Assembly (NCBI RefSeq): GCF_947500975.1
Contig: NZ_CANMUE010000004.1
Location: 1-64,000 of the forward strand
Direction: 5' to 3'
DNA length: 64,000 nucleotides
Source of the DNA: an uncultured Polaribacter sp.
GTDB lineage: Bacteria > Bacteroidota > Bacteroidia > Flavobacteriales > Flavobacteriaceae
Of the stretch, positions 16,525-25,031 are shown piece by piece. The translations under genes and the position numbers were made by a program. The first letter of the stretch is position 1, and each line of letters begins with the position of its first letter. The notes under the pieces were generated by a model. That model did not search any database, was not told where the DNA came from, and saw only the letters and a program-made list of their open reading frames with translations.

Positions 16525-16550
16525 GTTAACACTCGTTAACACTTGTTAAC
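16525..16550. promoter_or_regulatory. Three GTTAAC boxes with exact 10-bp spacing (candidate operator)
   Basis: Identical hexamers start at 16525, 16535 and 16545; the first two units share GTTAACACT. They lie in the divergent gap between the kinase operon and the GLPGLI gene, upstream of both -7 candidates. One-turn spaced direct repeats are the usual form of an OmpR-family binding site. Confidence 0.6.
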
Positions 16551-16572
16551 TTTATAAAAGATAATATTATGG

Positions 16573-16580
16573 CATCTTTG
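16573..16580 (+). promoter_or_regulatory. Probable -7 box of the first GLPGLI gene
   Basis: CATCTTTG differs from TAnnTTTG at one position and lies 38 bases before the ATG. The GTTAAC boxes end 22 bases upstream, a typical activator position. Confidence 0.4.
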
Positions 16581-16618
16581 TAAAACAGAAATTAAATATA
16601 AATTTTACAAATTATTTT

Positions 16619-17461
16619 ATGAAAACATTCATTACAATTTTAACATCAGTATTTATTTTTTCTATAAATGCTCAAGAATTTTCAGGAAAAGCAATTTATA
16701 AAACAAGTAGTAAATCGAGTATTAAATTTGAAGAAAATCAAAAGGGAATTACCGATAAAATGCAAAAAGAGTTAGAAACAAGGCTGCAAAAAATGAATCA
16801 AAAAACATTTTTTTTAGAGTTTGATAAGAATACTTCTATCTACAAAGAAGAAGAAAAATTAAATGCTCCAAATCCAAAAGCAGCTAAAGGTGGAGTTTTT
16901 ATAATGTCTTATGGAGGTTCAGGAAATGGTAGTGTTTATTATAAAAATATTAAAGAAAAACGTTATGTAAATCAAACCGAAATTATGGGAAAACGTTTTT
17001 TGGTTAAAGATAAATTAGAAGATATAAAATGGGAGTTATCTACAGAAACCAAAAATATTGGAAACTATACTTGTTATAAAGCTACTTTTTCTAAAAAGGT
17101 AGAAAAGATGCATATGAGTTTGGCAAATGGAGATGCAAAAGAAGTAAAAGAAAAAGAAATTATTGTTACCACAGCTTGGTATACAACTCAAATTCCCTTA
17201 AATAATGGCCCTGATGATTATCAAGGTTTACCAGGTTTAATTTTAGAAATTAATGATGGGAAAAGAATGATAGTTTGTACGGAAATTATATTAAATCCAT
17301 CTAAAAAAATTACAATTGTTGAGCCAAAAAAAGGAAAAGTTGTGAATCAAAAGAAGTTTGATGAAATTCAAGATAAAAAATCAAAAGAAATGTTAGAGAA
17401 GTTTAAGAGTAGAAGAGGTGTAGATTTGGGTAATGGTATGAATATAAAAATTGGAGGTTAA
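16619..17461 (+). CDS. GLPGLI family secreted protein (first copy)
   Basis: The 280-residue protein has a signal peptide (about residues 1-18, cut near NAQ). The defining GLPGLI motif is at 203-208, inside a beta-rich domain. YTCYKAT and the AWY(T/A)(T/P)QIP segment before the motif are shared with the second copy downstream. The family has no established biochemical role. It is usually encoded next to TonB-dependent outer-membrane proteins, as here. This copy is divergent from a two-component system with a candidate operator in between. It is probably periplasmic or outer-membrane associated. The next gene starts after 104 bases. Confidence 0.9.
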   Translation: MKTFITILTSVFIFSINAQEFSGKAIYKTSSKSSIKFEENQKGITDKMQKELETRLQKMNQKTFFLEFDKNTSIYKEEEKLNAPNPKAAKGGVFIMSYGGSGNGSVYYKNIKEKRYVNQTEIMGKRFLVKDKLEDIKWELSTETKNIGNYTCYKATFSKKVEKMHMSLANGDAKEVKEKEIIVTTAWYTTQIPLNNGPDDYQGLPGLILEINDGKRMIVCTEIILNPSKKITIVEPKKGKVVNQKKFDEIQDKKSKEMLEKFKSRRGVDLGNGMNIKIGG

Positions 17462-17565
17462 GTTAGGCTTTGTTTATTTTTTTATCGAGATTAAACCTTT
17501 CAATTTTTTTTAAGTCTTATAAAGAAAGCGTTTATTTTCGCATTAAAAATAAAAAAACATAGTTT

Positions 17566-18414
17566 ATGAAATTAATATCTACACTTCTTTTAGCCTTTAT
17601 TACTATAACTACTTTTGCTCAAAAAGAGTTTCAAGGAAAGGCTACATATATGTCTAAGACAACTATGGATATGAGTCGTTTTGGGGATCAAATTAGCGAG
17701 CAAAGGAAAAAACAAATAATGGCTCGTGCTAAAAGCTTTTTAGAGAAAACGTATACATTGTCTTTTAATAAAACTGTTTCTGCTTTTAAAGAAAACGCTA
17801 AACTAGAAGCTCCAGGATCTACAAATGGGCGTCGTTTTGGTAGAGGTAATGGACAAGGTTCTGTTTATAAAAACTCAAAAGACAAAATATTGATAGAAGA
17901 CGTTGAGCAATTTAGCAAACGTTTTTTGATTACAGAAAATATGGAACCGTTACAGTGGGAATTGGGTACTGAAACTAAAAAAATAGGAAATTATACCTGT
18001 TACAAAGCCACATTAGTAAAAGAAGATACAAATATAGATTTTGCAAGTATTTTTGGTAGAAGAGGAAGAGGTAATGATCAAAAGAAAGATTCAACAAAAA
18101 CAAAGGAAAAGAAAAACGAAAAAAAGATGTTATTTGTAACGGCTTGGTATGCTCCACAGATCCCTGTAAGCACAGGTCCAGATAAATACTACGGTTTGCC
18201 AGGTTTAATTTTAGAGTTAAATGCAGGTAGAACAACAATGTTGTGTACAGAGATTATTATTAATCCAACAGATGCTATAGAAATTAAAAAGCCAACTAAA
18301 GGAAAAGAGGTTTCTAGAAATGAATACAATGAAATTATTAAAACTAAAACCGAAGAACTTAAAGAGCGTTTTAAAAATAGAGGTAATAGAGGAGAAGGGC
18401 GCAGAAGGTTCTAA
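17566..18414 (+). CDS. GLPGLI family secreted protein (second copy)
   Basis: The 282-residue paralogue of the upstream gene has a signal peptide (cut near FAQ) and GLPGLI at 210-215. It shares the AWYAPQIP and FKNRGN/FKSRRG-type C-terminal features. Between them lies a low-complexity basic insert (GRRGRGNDQKKDS, then KEKKNEKK) missing from the first copy. The C-terminus is very basic (RGNRGEGRRRF). A weak -7-like box (TATTTTCG, 17533-17540) precedes it, so it may have its own promoter as well as read-through. The outer-membrane protein gene starts 34 bases later. Confidence 0.9.
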   Translation: MKLISTLLLAFITITTFAQKEFQGKATYMSKTTMDMSRFGDQISEQRKKQIMARAKSFLEKTYTLSFNKTVSAFKENAKLEAPGSTNGRRFGRGNGQGSVYKNSKDKILIEDVEQFSKRFLITENMEPLQWELGTETKKIGNYTCYKATLVKEDTNIDFASIFGRRGRGNDQKKDSTKTKEKKNEKKMLFVTAWYAPQIPVSTGPDKYYGLPGLILELNAGRTTMLCTEIIINPTDAIEIKKPTKGKEVSRNEYNEIIKTKTEELKERFKNRGNRGEGRRRF

Positions 18415-18448
18415 TAGTTTTTAATAAAACTAAACTTAATAAATTAAC

Positions 18449-21199
18449 ATGAAAAAAATAATATTAGTAACCATTTTAATGGTTTCTTTTGCTTCTATTG
18501 CTCAAATTGAACTAAGAGGTGTTGTTAAAGATTCTATTGGAGCACCATTAGAAATGGCAAATGTAATTGCAATAGATACAGTTGCAAAAAAAATAAGTTC
18601 TTTCGGGTTTACGGATAGTAAAGGTAATTTTAAGTTAGATTTAGCAATAAATAAGGCATATAATATAAAGATAAGTTATGTAGGTTTTAAAGAAATTAGT
18701 GAGTTTATTAGAGTAAGAGAAGCTAATATCTCTAAAAATTATACGATGTATGAGGATAATATGCTGGATGGTATAAACATTATTTCTAAAATGCCAGTTA
18801 CTATAAAAGGAGATACTATTATTTATAATGCAGATTCGTTTAAAAATGGTTCTGAAAGAAAGTTAGAAGACGTTTTAGAAAAATTACCAGGAGTAGAGGT
18901 AAATGATGATGGAGAAATTGAAGTTGAAGGTAAAGTAGTTGAAAAAATAATGGTAGATGGAAAAGAATTTTTTAGCGGAGATACCAAACTAGCTTCAAAA
19001 AACATACCTTCTAATGCTGTAGATAAAATTCAAGTTTTAAGAAATTATGGTGATGTTAATCAACTCAAAGGTGTGCAAAATAACGAAGATAGAGTTGCTA
19101 TAAATATCAAACTAAAAGAGGGTAAAAAGAATTTTTGGTTTGGAGATGTTACAGCAGGTGTAGGTAAATCGCCAAGCGAAGGCTTGTATCTTTTTCAACC
19201 AAAACTATTTTATTACACACCAAAATATACCATTAATATTATTGGAGATGTAAATAATATTGGAGATGTGGTTTTAGATAGATCTGATATTAGAAATTTT
19301 AGTGGAGGTTTTAGAAGTCAAAGCCCTTCAAATGGTACAAATATTAATTTAGCAAGTGCAGGTATTGGTTTTTTAAATGCCAATGCAAGAAATGCTAACA
19401 GAATTGAAACTAAGTTAACTGCGTTAAACTTTAGTTACTCTCCAAATCCAAAGTTAGATTTAAATGGTTTTTTAATTTTTTCTAGTAATAGTAACGGTCA
19501 GCAAAATAATGTTACAACAGATTATGTAGACGTTTTAACTCCTGATGATTTTACACAAAGTATTACAGATCAAACAAGTAATACAGGTTTGTTTAAGTTT
19601 AGTTCAATTTATAAGAAGAATTTTAACAATCAATTAAATTATGATGTTATTGGTCGTTTTTCAAATGAATTTAGAACAGATAATGTAAACTCAAGAGTTT
19701 TAAGTGATATTTCTGAAAGCGAAAGAGCAACACCTTATAAGATAAATCAAAATTTCAGTTATTTTTATACAGCAAGTGAAAAAAGTATTTTTGCTTTTGA
19801 ATTACAGCATTTATTACAAGATGAAGATCCTTTTTATATAGCTTCTTTGGAAAACAATCCAAACAATAATGATGACACAGATAATGATGGTTTTGATGAT
19901 GCAGCAGAAACTTTAGGCTTAAATAGAGATAATGAATTTTATAAATTAGAACAAGACAGGCGTGTAAAATCCAATCAATTAGATGCAAAATTAGATTATT
20001 ATTATATTTTAAATGATAAAAGTAATTTAAACTTTGTTGGAGGTACTATTTTAAGTAAACAAAATTTCGATTCTAAATTTTTTCAAATTTTAGATAATGG
20101 AAGTATTTTAGATCCAAACCCAACCATTCCTGGAATTAACGATCCACAAACAACAAATGATACTGAATACAATTTTGTAGATATTTATGCAGGTTTAAGA
20201 TATAGAATAAAATCGGGTATATTTACATTTACACCGGGTTTTACTGTACATTCATATAATTCTAATAACACTCAATATGGTACAGAAACTTTTAAAGATT
20301 CCTTTGAAAAGTTTTTACCCGAATTTGAAATGATTGCACAATTTAAAAGAAGCGAAAGTTTAACATTAACCTACAAACAAGAAGTTAATTTTACAGATGT
20401 AAATCAAATTGCAAGAGGTATAGTAGCAAATAGCTATAGTTCTTATTTTGGAGGAAATCCAGATTTAGTAAATGCTAGTTTACATAATTTAAGTTTAAAC
20501 TACAGAAACTTTAATTTATATAATGGAAGTAGCATGTTTGCAAGAGTAAGTTACAATAAAACAATAGATCAGGTTAATACTAATACAATTTTCGAACCTG
20601 GTTCTGTTGTAACAAGTTCAACTACAATAAATTCACCTTTTAACAACGAAAATTTTTCTGCATTTGGTAGATATGGTAAAACTATCAAAAAAATCAGAAC
20701 CTCTTTAGGTGGAAGTTATTCTTGGAGCAAAACATATCAATTTATTAATTCTGATGAAAATGTAAATGAAAGTAATGTGCAAAGTTATAATGCCAGTATA
20801 GGTACTAATTTTACAAAAGCACCAAATGTTAGTTTAAAATATGCAGTATCGTATACAAATCAAACAAACAGTGCTAGAGAAGATGTAATAAAAGGAATAA
20901 CACGTATGCCTTCTATAAATTTTGATGCCTATATTTGGAATTCAGTTACACTTCGTTCAGATTTTTCTTATAATGAAGTATTACAAAATGATGAAATTCA
21001 AAACACTTTTAGTATTTGGGATGCTTCTTTATCTTATAGAAAAAATAGAGATGCAAAATGGGAATATGAAATACAAGGAAGTAACTTATTAGGTACAAGT
21101 TCAAGAGCTAGAGTAAATTCTACTAATATTTTATTTTCTATTAATGAAACTTTTATTTTACCAAGATTACTTAGTTTTAGAGTTCGTTATCAATTATAA
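18449..21199 (+). CDS. Outer-membrane beta-barrel protein, TonB-receptor-like, with N-terminal carboxypeptidase-regulatory domain
   Basis: The 916-residue protein has a signal peptide (cut near IAQ) and a carboxypeptidase-regulatory-like beta-sandwich (about 20-105, including VVKDSIGAPLEMANV and the ISYVGFKE end). A plug-like segment follows (about 115-215, LPGVEVNDDGEIEVEGK, FFSGD, NAVDKIQVLRNYGD), then a long beta-barrel ending in an aromatic-rich LLSFRVRYQL. It lacks the usual SusC signatures and has no SusD partner, so it is not a classic glycan receptor. It is cotranscribed with two GLPGLI proteins and is probably their functional partner. The cargo is unknown. Confidence 0.85.
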   Translation: MKKIILVTILMVSFASIAQIELRGVVKDSIGAPLEMANVIAIDTVAKKISSFGFTDSKGNFKLDLAINKAYNIKISYVGFKEISEFIRVREANISKNYTMYEDNMLDGINIISKMPVTIKGDTIIYNADSFKNGSERKLEDVLEKLPGVEVNDDGEIEVEGKVVEKIMVDGKEFFSGDTKLASKNIPSNAVDKIQVLRNYGDVNQLKGVQNNEDRVAINIKLKEGKKNFWFGDVTAGVGKSPSEGLYLFQPKLFYYTPKYTINIIGDVNNIGDVVLDRSDIRNFSGGFRSQSPSNGTNINLASAGIGFLNANARNANRIETKLTALNFSYSPNPKLDLNGFLIFSSNSNGQQNNVTTDYVDVLTPDDFTQSITDQTSNTGLFKFSSIYKKNFNNQLNYDVIGRFSNEFRTDNVNSRVLSDISESERATPYKINQNFSYFYTASEKSIFAFELQHLLQDEDPFYIASLENNPNNNDDTDNDGFDDAAETLGLNRDNEFYKLEQDRRVKSNQLDAKLDYYYILNDKSNLNFVGGTILSKQNFDSKFFQILDNGSILDPNPTIPGINDPQTTNDTEYNFVDIYAGLRYRIKSGIFTFTPGFTVHSYNSNNTQYGTETFKDSFEKFLPEFEMIAQFKRSESLTLTYKQEVNFTDVNQIARGIVANSYSSYFGGNPDLVNASLHNLSLNYRNFNLYNGSSMFARVSYNKTIDQVNTNTIFEPGSVVTSSTTINSPFNNENFSAFGRYGKTIKKIRTSLGGSYSWSKTYQFINSDENVNESNVQSYNASIGTNFTKAPNVSLKYAVSYTNQTNSAREDVIKGITRMPSINFDAYIWNSVTLRSDFSYNEVLQNDEIQNTFSIWDASLSYRKNRDAKWEYEIQGSNLLGTSSRARVNSTNILFSINETFILPRLLSFRVRYQL

Positions 21200-21220
21200 A
21201 ACACATTTCAATTTAATATA

Positions 21221-21248
21221 AATGGTTCAAGAAATTGAGCCATTTTTT
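21221..21248 (+). terminator. Terminator after the outer-membrane protein gene
   Basis: A 10-bp stem AATGGTTCAA/TTGAGCCATT (one G.U) has a GAAA loop and a T-run. It lies 21 bases after the stop. Confidence 0.85.
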
Positions 21249-21272
21249 ATTTAGTTTACTTATTTTTACAAC

Positions 21273-22043
21273 ATGAGTTTACTAGCTACAAAATCGCCAT
21301 TTTATGCAACTTTTAAAAGTTTAGGGTTGCTTTACTTATTTATCCTTTTTGGGCTTTTTTTAGATAGTTTTTATATTGTAAAAATTACAGAAAATGCTCA
21401 ATTGTACGCCAATATTAGCATGTTTTTAGGTTTTGTAATTGTCTTTTGGCAAGTAAATAAACGGGTTAAAGAACAAATGATTTCTGCTGTAATTATAGCA
21501 ATTTTAGGAGAATATTTATTTTCAATTGTTTTAGGTATGTATAGCTATAGATTAGGAAATGTGCCTCATTATGTGCCGCCAGGTCATGCAATAGTTTATG
21601 TCGGGGTTTTGTACTTTTCGAAGGCAAAATCAATTATCAAGCATAGAGTATCTTTAGAAAAAATATTTGCAATTTTTATTTTTATTTATGCATTAGTTTT
21701 TTTAATTTTTAAGAATGATGTGTTTGGTTTTGTAATGACAATAGCAACTTTATTAATTTTAAAAAACAAACCTAGAGAACGTCTTTTTTACCTTGCAATG
21801 TATATTTCGGTTGCTTATTTAGAAATTATTGGCACCAATTATTTGTGTTGGAAATGGCCAGCTACAGCTTGGGGAGTTTTCGATTTTTTGCCAAGTTTTA
21901 ATCCACCAAGTGGAATAAGTTTTTTCTATTTTTTACTAGATTTAGGATGTTTGTGGTTGTATAAACAAAGACACAAACCAGCTTGGAGAAGAATGAAAAA
22001 TATTAGAAAAATACGTTTAAATATCTCTGAAGTTGTAAACTAA
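21273..22043 (+). CDS. Multi-pass membrane protein of unknown function
   Basis: The 256-residue protein has about seven hydrophobic segments (about 15-30, 43-60, 68-90, 105-117, 129-145, 150-163 and 176-195), with a further one near 218-232. It has no signal peptide separate from the first helix. Notable polar motifs are GNVPHYVPPGHAIVY between helices and ICW-type aromatic segments (YLCWKWPATAWG, FNPPSGISFFYF). The C-terminal tail is strongly basic (RHKPAWRRMKNIRKIR). I do not recognise the family. It begins just after a terminator, and gldA starts 47 bases later with its own weak -7-like box. Confidence 0.75.
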   Translation: MSLLATKSPFYATFKSLGLLYLFILFGLFLDSFYIVKITENAQLYANISMFLGFVIVFWQVNKRVKEQMISAVIIAILGEYLFSIVLGMYSYRLGNVPHYVPPGHAIVYVGVLYFSKAKSIIKHRVSLEKIFAIFIFIYALVFLIFKNDVFGFVMTIATLLILKNKPRERLFYLAMYISVAYLEIIGTNYLCWKWPATAWGVFDFLPSFNPPSGISFFYFLLDLGCLWLYKQRHKPAWRRMKNIRKIRLNISEVVN

Positions 22044-22090
22044 AAAAGTAATAACTTCGTTTAAATTTATATAACATTATATTCTAATAA

Positions 22091-22987
22091 ATGTCAATAA
22101 AAGTTTCATCAATTACCAAAACATACAAAACTCAAAAAGCATTAAATAAAGTTTCTTTTTCTGCTGATAAAGGTCAGATTATTGGTTTTTTAGGCCCAAA
22201 CGGAGCGGGTAAATCTACCATGATGAAAATCTTAACAGGCTTTATTAAACCAAACTCGGGTGAGGTTTTTGTAAATGAAATAGATGTTTTACAAAACCCT
22301 ATTCAAGCTCAAAAAACCATCGGATATTTACCAGAGCATAACCCTTTGTATAAAGATATGTTTGTACGTGAATACTTGCAATTTCAGGCTGCTATTTTTA
22401 AGATTGAAAAAAGTCAAATTGAAATTTGTATTAAAAAAGTAGGTTTAACACTTGAAGCGCACAAAAAAATTAATCAACTATCTAAAGGATATCAACAAAG
22501 AGTTGGTTTGGCAGCAGCAATTTTACACAATCCAACGGTATTAATTCTAGATGAGCCAACAACAGGTTTAGACCCAAATCAGTTAGTAGAAATTAGAGCA
22601 TTGATTAAGGAATTAGGCAAAGAAAAAACGGTTTTATTTTCTACCCATATAATGCAAGAAGTAGAAGCGGTATGTGAGAGGGTTATTATTATAAAAAAAG
22701 GGCAAGTTTTAGTAGATAAAAAGTTATCAGAATTAAAACAAAACAACCTTCAAAATATAGAAGTTACGTTTGATTATAAGCTTGAAGAGCAGTTTATTCA
22801 AAAATTACCAAACATAGTTTCGTATAAAAATAATTATGACAATACTTGGTATATCACTTTTGAAAGTAAGGAGGACATGCGTCCAAAAATCTTTGATTTT
22901 GCCCAAGAAAATGGATTAAAAATTTTAGGATTAAATGCGCATAATAAAAACTTAGAAACATTGTTTAGAGAAGTTACTTCTAATTAA
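22091..22987 (+). CDS. gldA: Gliding-motility ABC transporter ATP-binding subunit
   Basis: The 298-residue ABC ATPase has Walker A GPNGAGKST at 35-43, the signature LSKGYQQRV, Walker B LILDEPTTGLDP and the switch histidine in STHIM. Length and sequence match GldA, the ATPase that works with the membrane proteins GldF and GldG in Flavobacterium gliding and secretion. gldF and gldG are not in the window, which is usual since they are often elsewhere. A weak -7-like box (TAACTTCG) lies at 22052-22059. Its stop overlaps the stop of the convergent HAD gene by 3 bases. Confidence 0.88.
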   Translation: MSIKVSSITKTYKTQKALNKVSFSADKGQIIGFLGPNGAGKSTMMKILTGFIKPNSGEVFVNEIDVLQNPIQAQKTIGYLPEHNPLYKDMFVREYLQFQAAIFKIEKSQIEICIKKVGLTLEAHKKINQLSKGYQQRVGLAAAILHNPTVLILDEPTTGLDPNQLVEIRALIKELGKEKTVLFSTHIMQEVEAVCERVIIIKKGQVLVDKKLSELKQNNLQNIEVTFDYKLEEQFIQKLPNIVSYKNNYDNTWYITFESKEDMRPKIFDFAQENGLKILGLNAHNKNLETLFREVTSN

Positions 22988-23634
22988 TTATTGTTTAAAA
23001 AATTATAAGCTTCTAATAAAGTAGGAAAAGTTAAAATGCTTCCAGCTTCTTTCAATTCAGCTTCAGAATACTGTGTTAAAATTCCAATAGGAATCATACC
23101 AGCTAATTTTGCAGCTTTTGTGCCTGTTAAACTATCTTCAAAAACCCAAATATTTTTAAAATCATTTTTTGTAAAACCTAATGCTTTTGCTAAAGTGATA
23201 TAGGCTTCTGGATATGGTTTTGGCTTTTCGTAATCTTGTACTCCAAAAACTGTAGTAAAGTTTAAATTTAAATGATAGATGCTATTCTTTAAAAACTGTT
23301 TGGTTGCATTACTTGCAATTCCATAAGGAATTTTTTTATCACTCAAAAAACTCACAATTTCATGTACTCCTGGTAATAATTTTGGAGTTTTAAAATAGAT
23401 GTCTAAATGTTTATCTTTTAGTAAAAATAATTCTTCAGTTTGATTTTCTTTGCCAATAACACTACAAAAATATCCTGCAATTATCATGGGAGATTTACCT
23501 GCATAGCTTTTAGGAAATGGAACAATTTCTTCATTAAATAACTCTTTAAAAGCAGATTTCCAAGCTGAATAATGACTTTCAAAACTATCTACAACTACAC
23601 CATCAAAATCAAATAATATTCCTTTTGGATTCAT
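22984..23634 (-). CDS. HAD-family phosphatase (beta-phosphoglucomutase-like)
   Basis: The 216-residue haloacid dehalogenase enzyme has motif I FDFDGVVVDS (nucleophile D9, acid D11). A helical cap domain follows (about 17-90), with motif II IASNATK, motif III KPKPYPEAY and motif IV VFEDSLTG. This arrangement fits sugar-phosphate phosphatases or mutases of subfamily I with a C1-type cap. The substrate cannot be read from the sequence. It starts 7 bases after the stop of the upstream oxidoreductase gene, so both are probably one transcript. Its end overlaps gldA by 4 bases, tail to tail. Confidence 0.88.
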   Translation of the reverse strand: MNPKGILFDFDGVVVDSFESHYSAWKSAFKELFNEEIVPFPKSYAGKSPMIIAGYFCSVIGKENQTEELFLLKDKHLDIYFKTPKLLPGVHEIVSFLSDKKIPYGIASNATKQFLKNSIYHLNLNFTTVFGVQDYEKPKPYPEAYITLAKALGFTKNDFKNIWVFEDSLTGTKAAKLAGMIPIGILTQYSEAELKEAGSILTFPTLLEAYNFLNNN

Positions 23635-23641
23635 TTAAAAT

Positions 23642-24949
23642 CTATTTTTTTTCGTTAAATATTTCTGTTAAATACGGATTTAAAAACTTATTTGTAGGAT
23701 CCATTGTTTGCCTTAGAGTTTTAAAATCTTCCCATTTTTCATAAACTTTAGATAATTCTGCATTTTTTGCAGTAAAACGCTTTGCCCAATGAGGTTTTCC
23801 GCCATGTTTTAAAAATATTTTTTCAACACTTTTAAATGCTTCATAAGTATCTGCAGTTGCAGCGTTTCTAGAAACACAACCCATTGTAACAATATCTTGT
23901 TTATAAGCATAACTTAACCAAGATTTGTCTTTGTATACAAAGCGAATATCCATTGGAATATGAATAAAAGATTTGTTACTCCATTTGTTTATTTCTGTTT
24001 TTAATTCCTCAAAAACTTCAGCAAATTTATCCAAACCAATTGTCCATTCAGCTAATTCTAAAGTTGAGCCTCTAGATTTTGTAACTGTGGCTTGATATAA
24101 AGAACCTTTATGTTCTTTTGTTGAGCTAAAAAAACCTTTGTATAAAATCTTATTTGCAATTGCGGTAATCCAAGGAAAAATATGTGTGTATTTGTATAAT
24201 ATTTTTGATGCAGTTCTTCTATGCTTTAAATACGATGGACCTAAATCTTCCTTTATTTCCGTGTTTATATCAATTTTATCGCCTGTAATTACATATCCTT
24301 TATCAGTATGTGGCAACCATAAAACCCTTAAAAAGTCATGTTTTTGTAATCGTTCTTTAATTTTAGGTAACCAATCAGAATCATTTTCAGGAAACTCTTT
24401 TACATGTAATGTGTATAAAGGTTCGCATTTAAAAGTAATGGTAGATATTGCGCCCAAAACTCCTAGAGAAACTCTTATAGCATCCATTATTTTTTCACTT
24501 TCATTAATGGTTTTTATAGATCCGTCTGCTAAAACTAATGTGCAGTTTGTTATGTATTCGCATAATAATTTACCGCTAGTACCATGTGTTCCGGTTGCTA
24601 AAGCTCCTCCAATTGTAATCGTATTTATGTCTGGTAAACAAGGTATACACCAGCCTTTAGCTTCAATTGCTTCTAATAAATCACCAAGAATAATACCTGA
24701 TTGAACTGTAATCGTACAATCAGAATCATTAAAAGATAAAATTTTATTATAGCCAGAAATATCGATTAAAGTTTGCGTGCCAGAAGCAATATCTGCGGAA
24801 GATTGCTTGCTGCCAAAAAAACGAACTTTATCAGATTTTAAAATAATTTCTTGTAGTTCTTTTTCTGATGTTATGCTATATAATGATTTGTATTTGTAGG
24901 TAATATTTTCATTCCAGCTTTTCCAAATACCATTTTTTTCTTGTTTCAT
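23642..24949 (-). CDS. FAD-binding oxidoreductase, sugar-lactone oxidase (ALO/GULO-like) family
   Basis: The 435-residue protein has an FAD-binding PCMH-type domain (FFGSKQSSADIA, then TVQSGIILGDLLEAI and TIGGALATGTHGTSG for ADP and flavin contact). The C-terminal domain ends in GKPHWAKRFT and FLNPYL, typical of D-arabinono-1,4-lactone or gulonolactone oxidases. It probably oxidises an aldonolactone or alditol at the cost of O2 or another acceptor. The His of the GTHGTSG motif is present, so covalent FAD is possible. It leads a two-gene unit with the HAD phosphatase, which suggests a small sugar-modifying pair. A good -7 box lies 22 bases upstream. Confidence 0.85.
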   Translation of the reverse strand: MKQEKNGIWKSWNENITYKYKSLYSITSEKELQEIILKSDKVRFFGSKQSSADIASGTQTLIDISGYNKILSFNDSDCTITVQSGIILGDLLEAIEAKGWCIPCLPDINTITIGGALATGTHGTSGKLLCEYITNCTLVLADGSIKTINESEKIMDAIRVSLGVLGAISTITFKCEPLYTLHVKEFPENDSDWLPKIKERLQKHDFLRVLWLPHTDKGYVITGDKIDINTEIKEDLGPSYLKHRRTASKILYKYTHIFPWITAIANKILYKGFFSSTKEHKGSLYQATVTKSRGSTLELAEWTIGLDKFAEVFEELKTEINKWSNKSFIHIPMDIRFVYKDKSWLSYAYKQDIVTMGCVSRNAATADTYEAFKSVEKIFLKHGGKPHWAKRFTAKNAELSKVYEKWEDFKTLRQTMDPTNKFLNPYLTEIFNEKK

Positions 24950-24971
24950 TAATTTATCTAGAAGTAAGATG

Positions 24972-24979
24972 CAAAAGTA
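24972..24979 (-). promoter_or_regulatory. -7 box of the oxidoreductase/HAD operon
   Basis: Minus-strand TACTTTTG matches TAnnTTTG 22 bases before the ATG. No clear -33 TTG is present. It overlaps a small inverted repeat GATGC/GCATC. Confidence 0.5.
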
Positions 24980-25031
24980 AGCATCAATTAATTCTTAAGC
25001 ATATTTTTTTTATTTTTTATGATTGTAAAAA

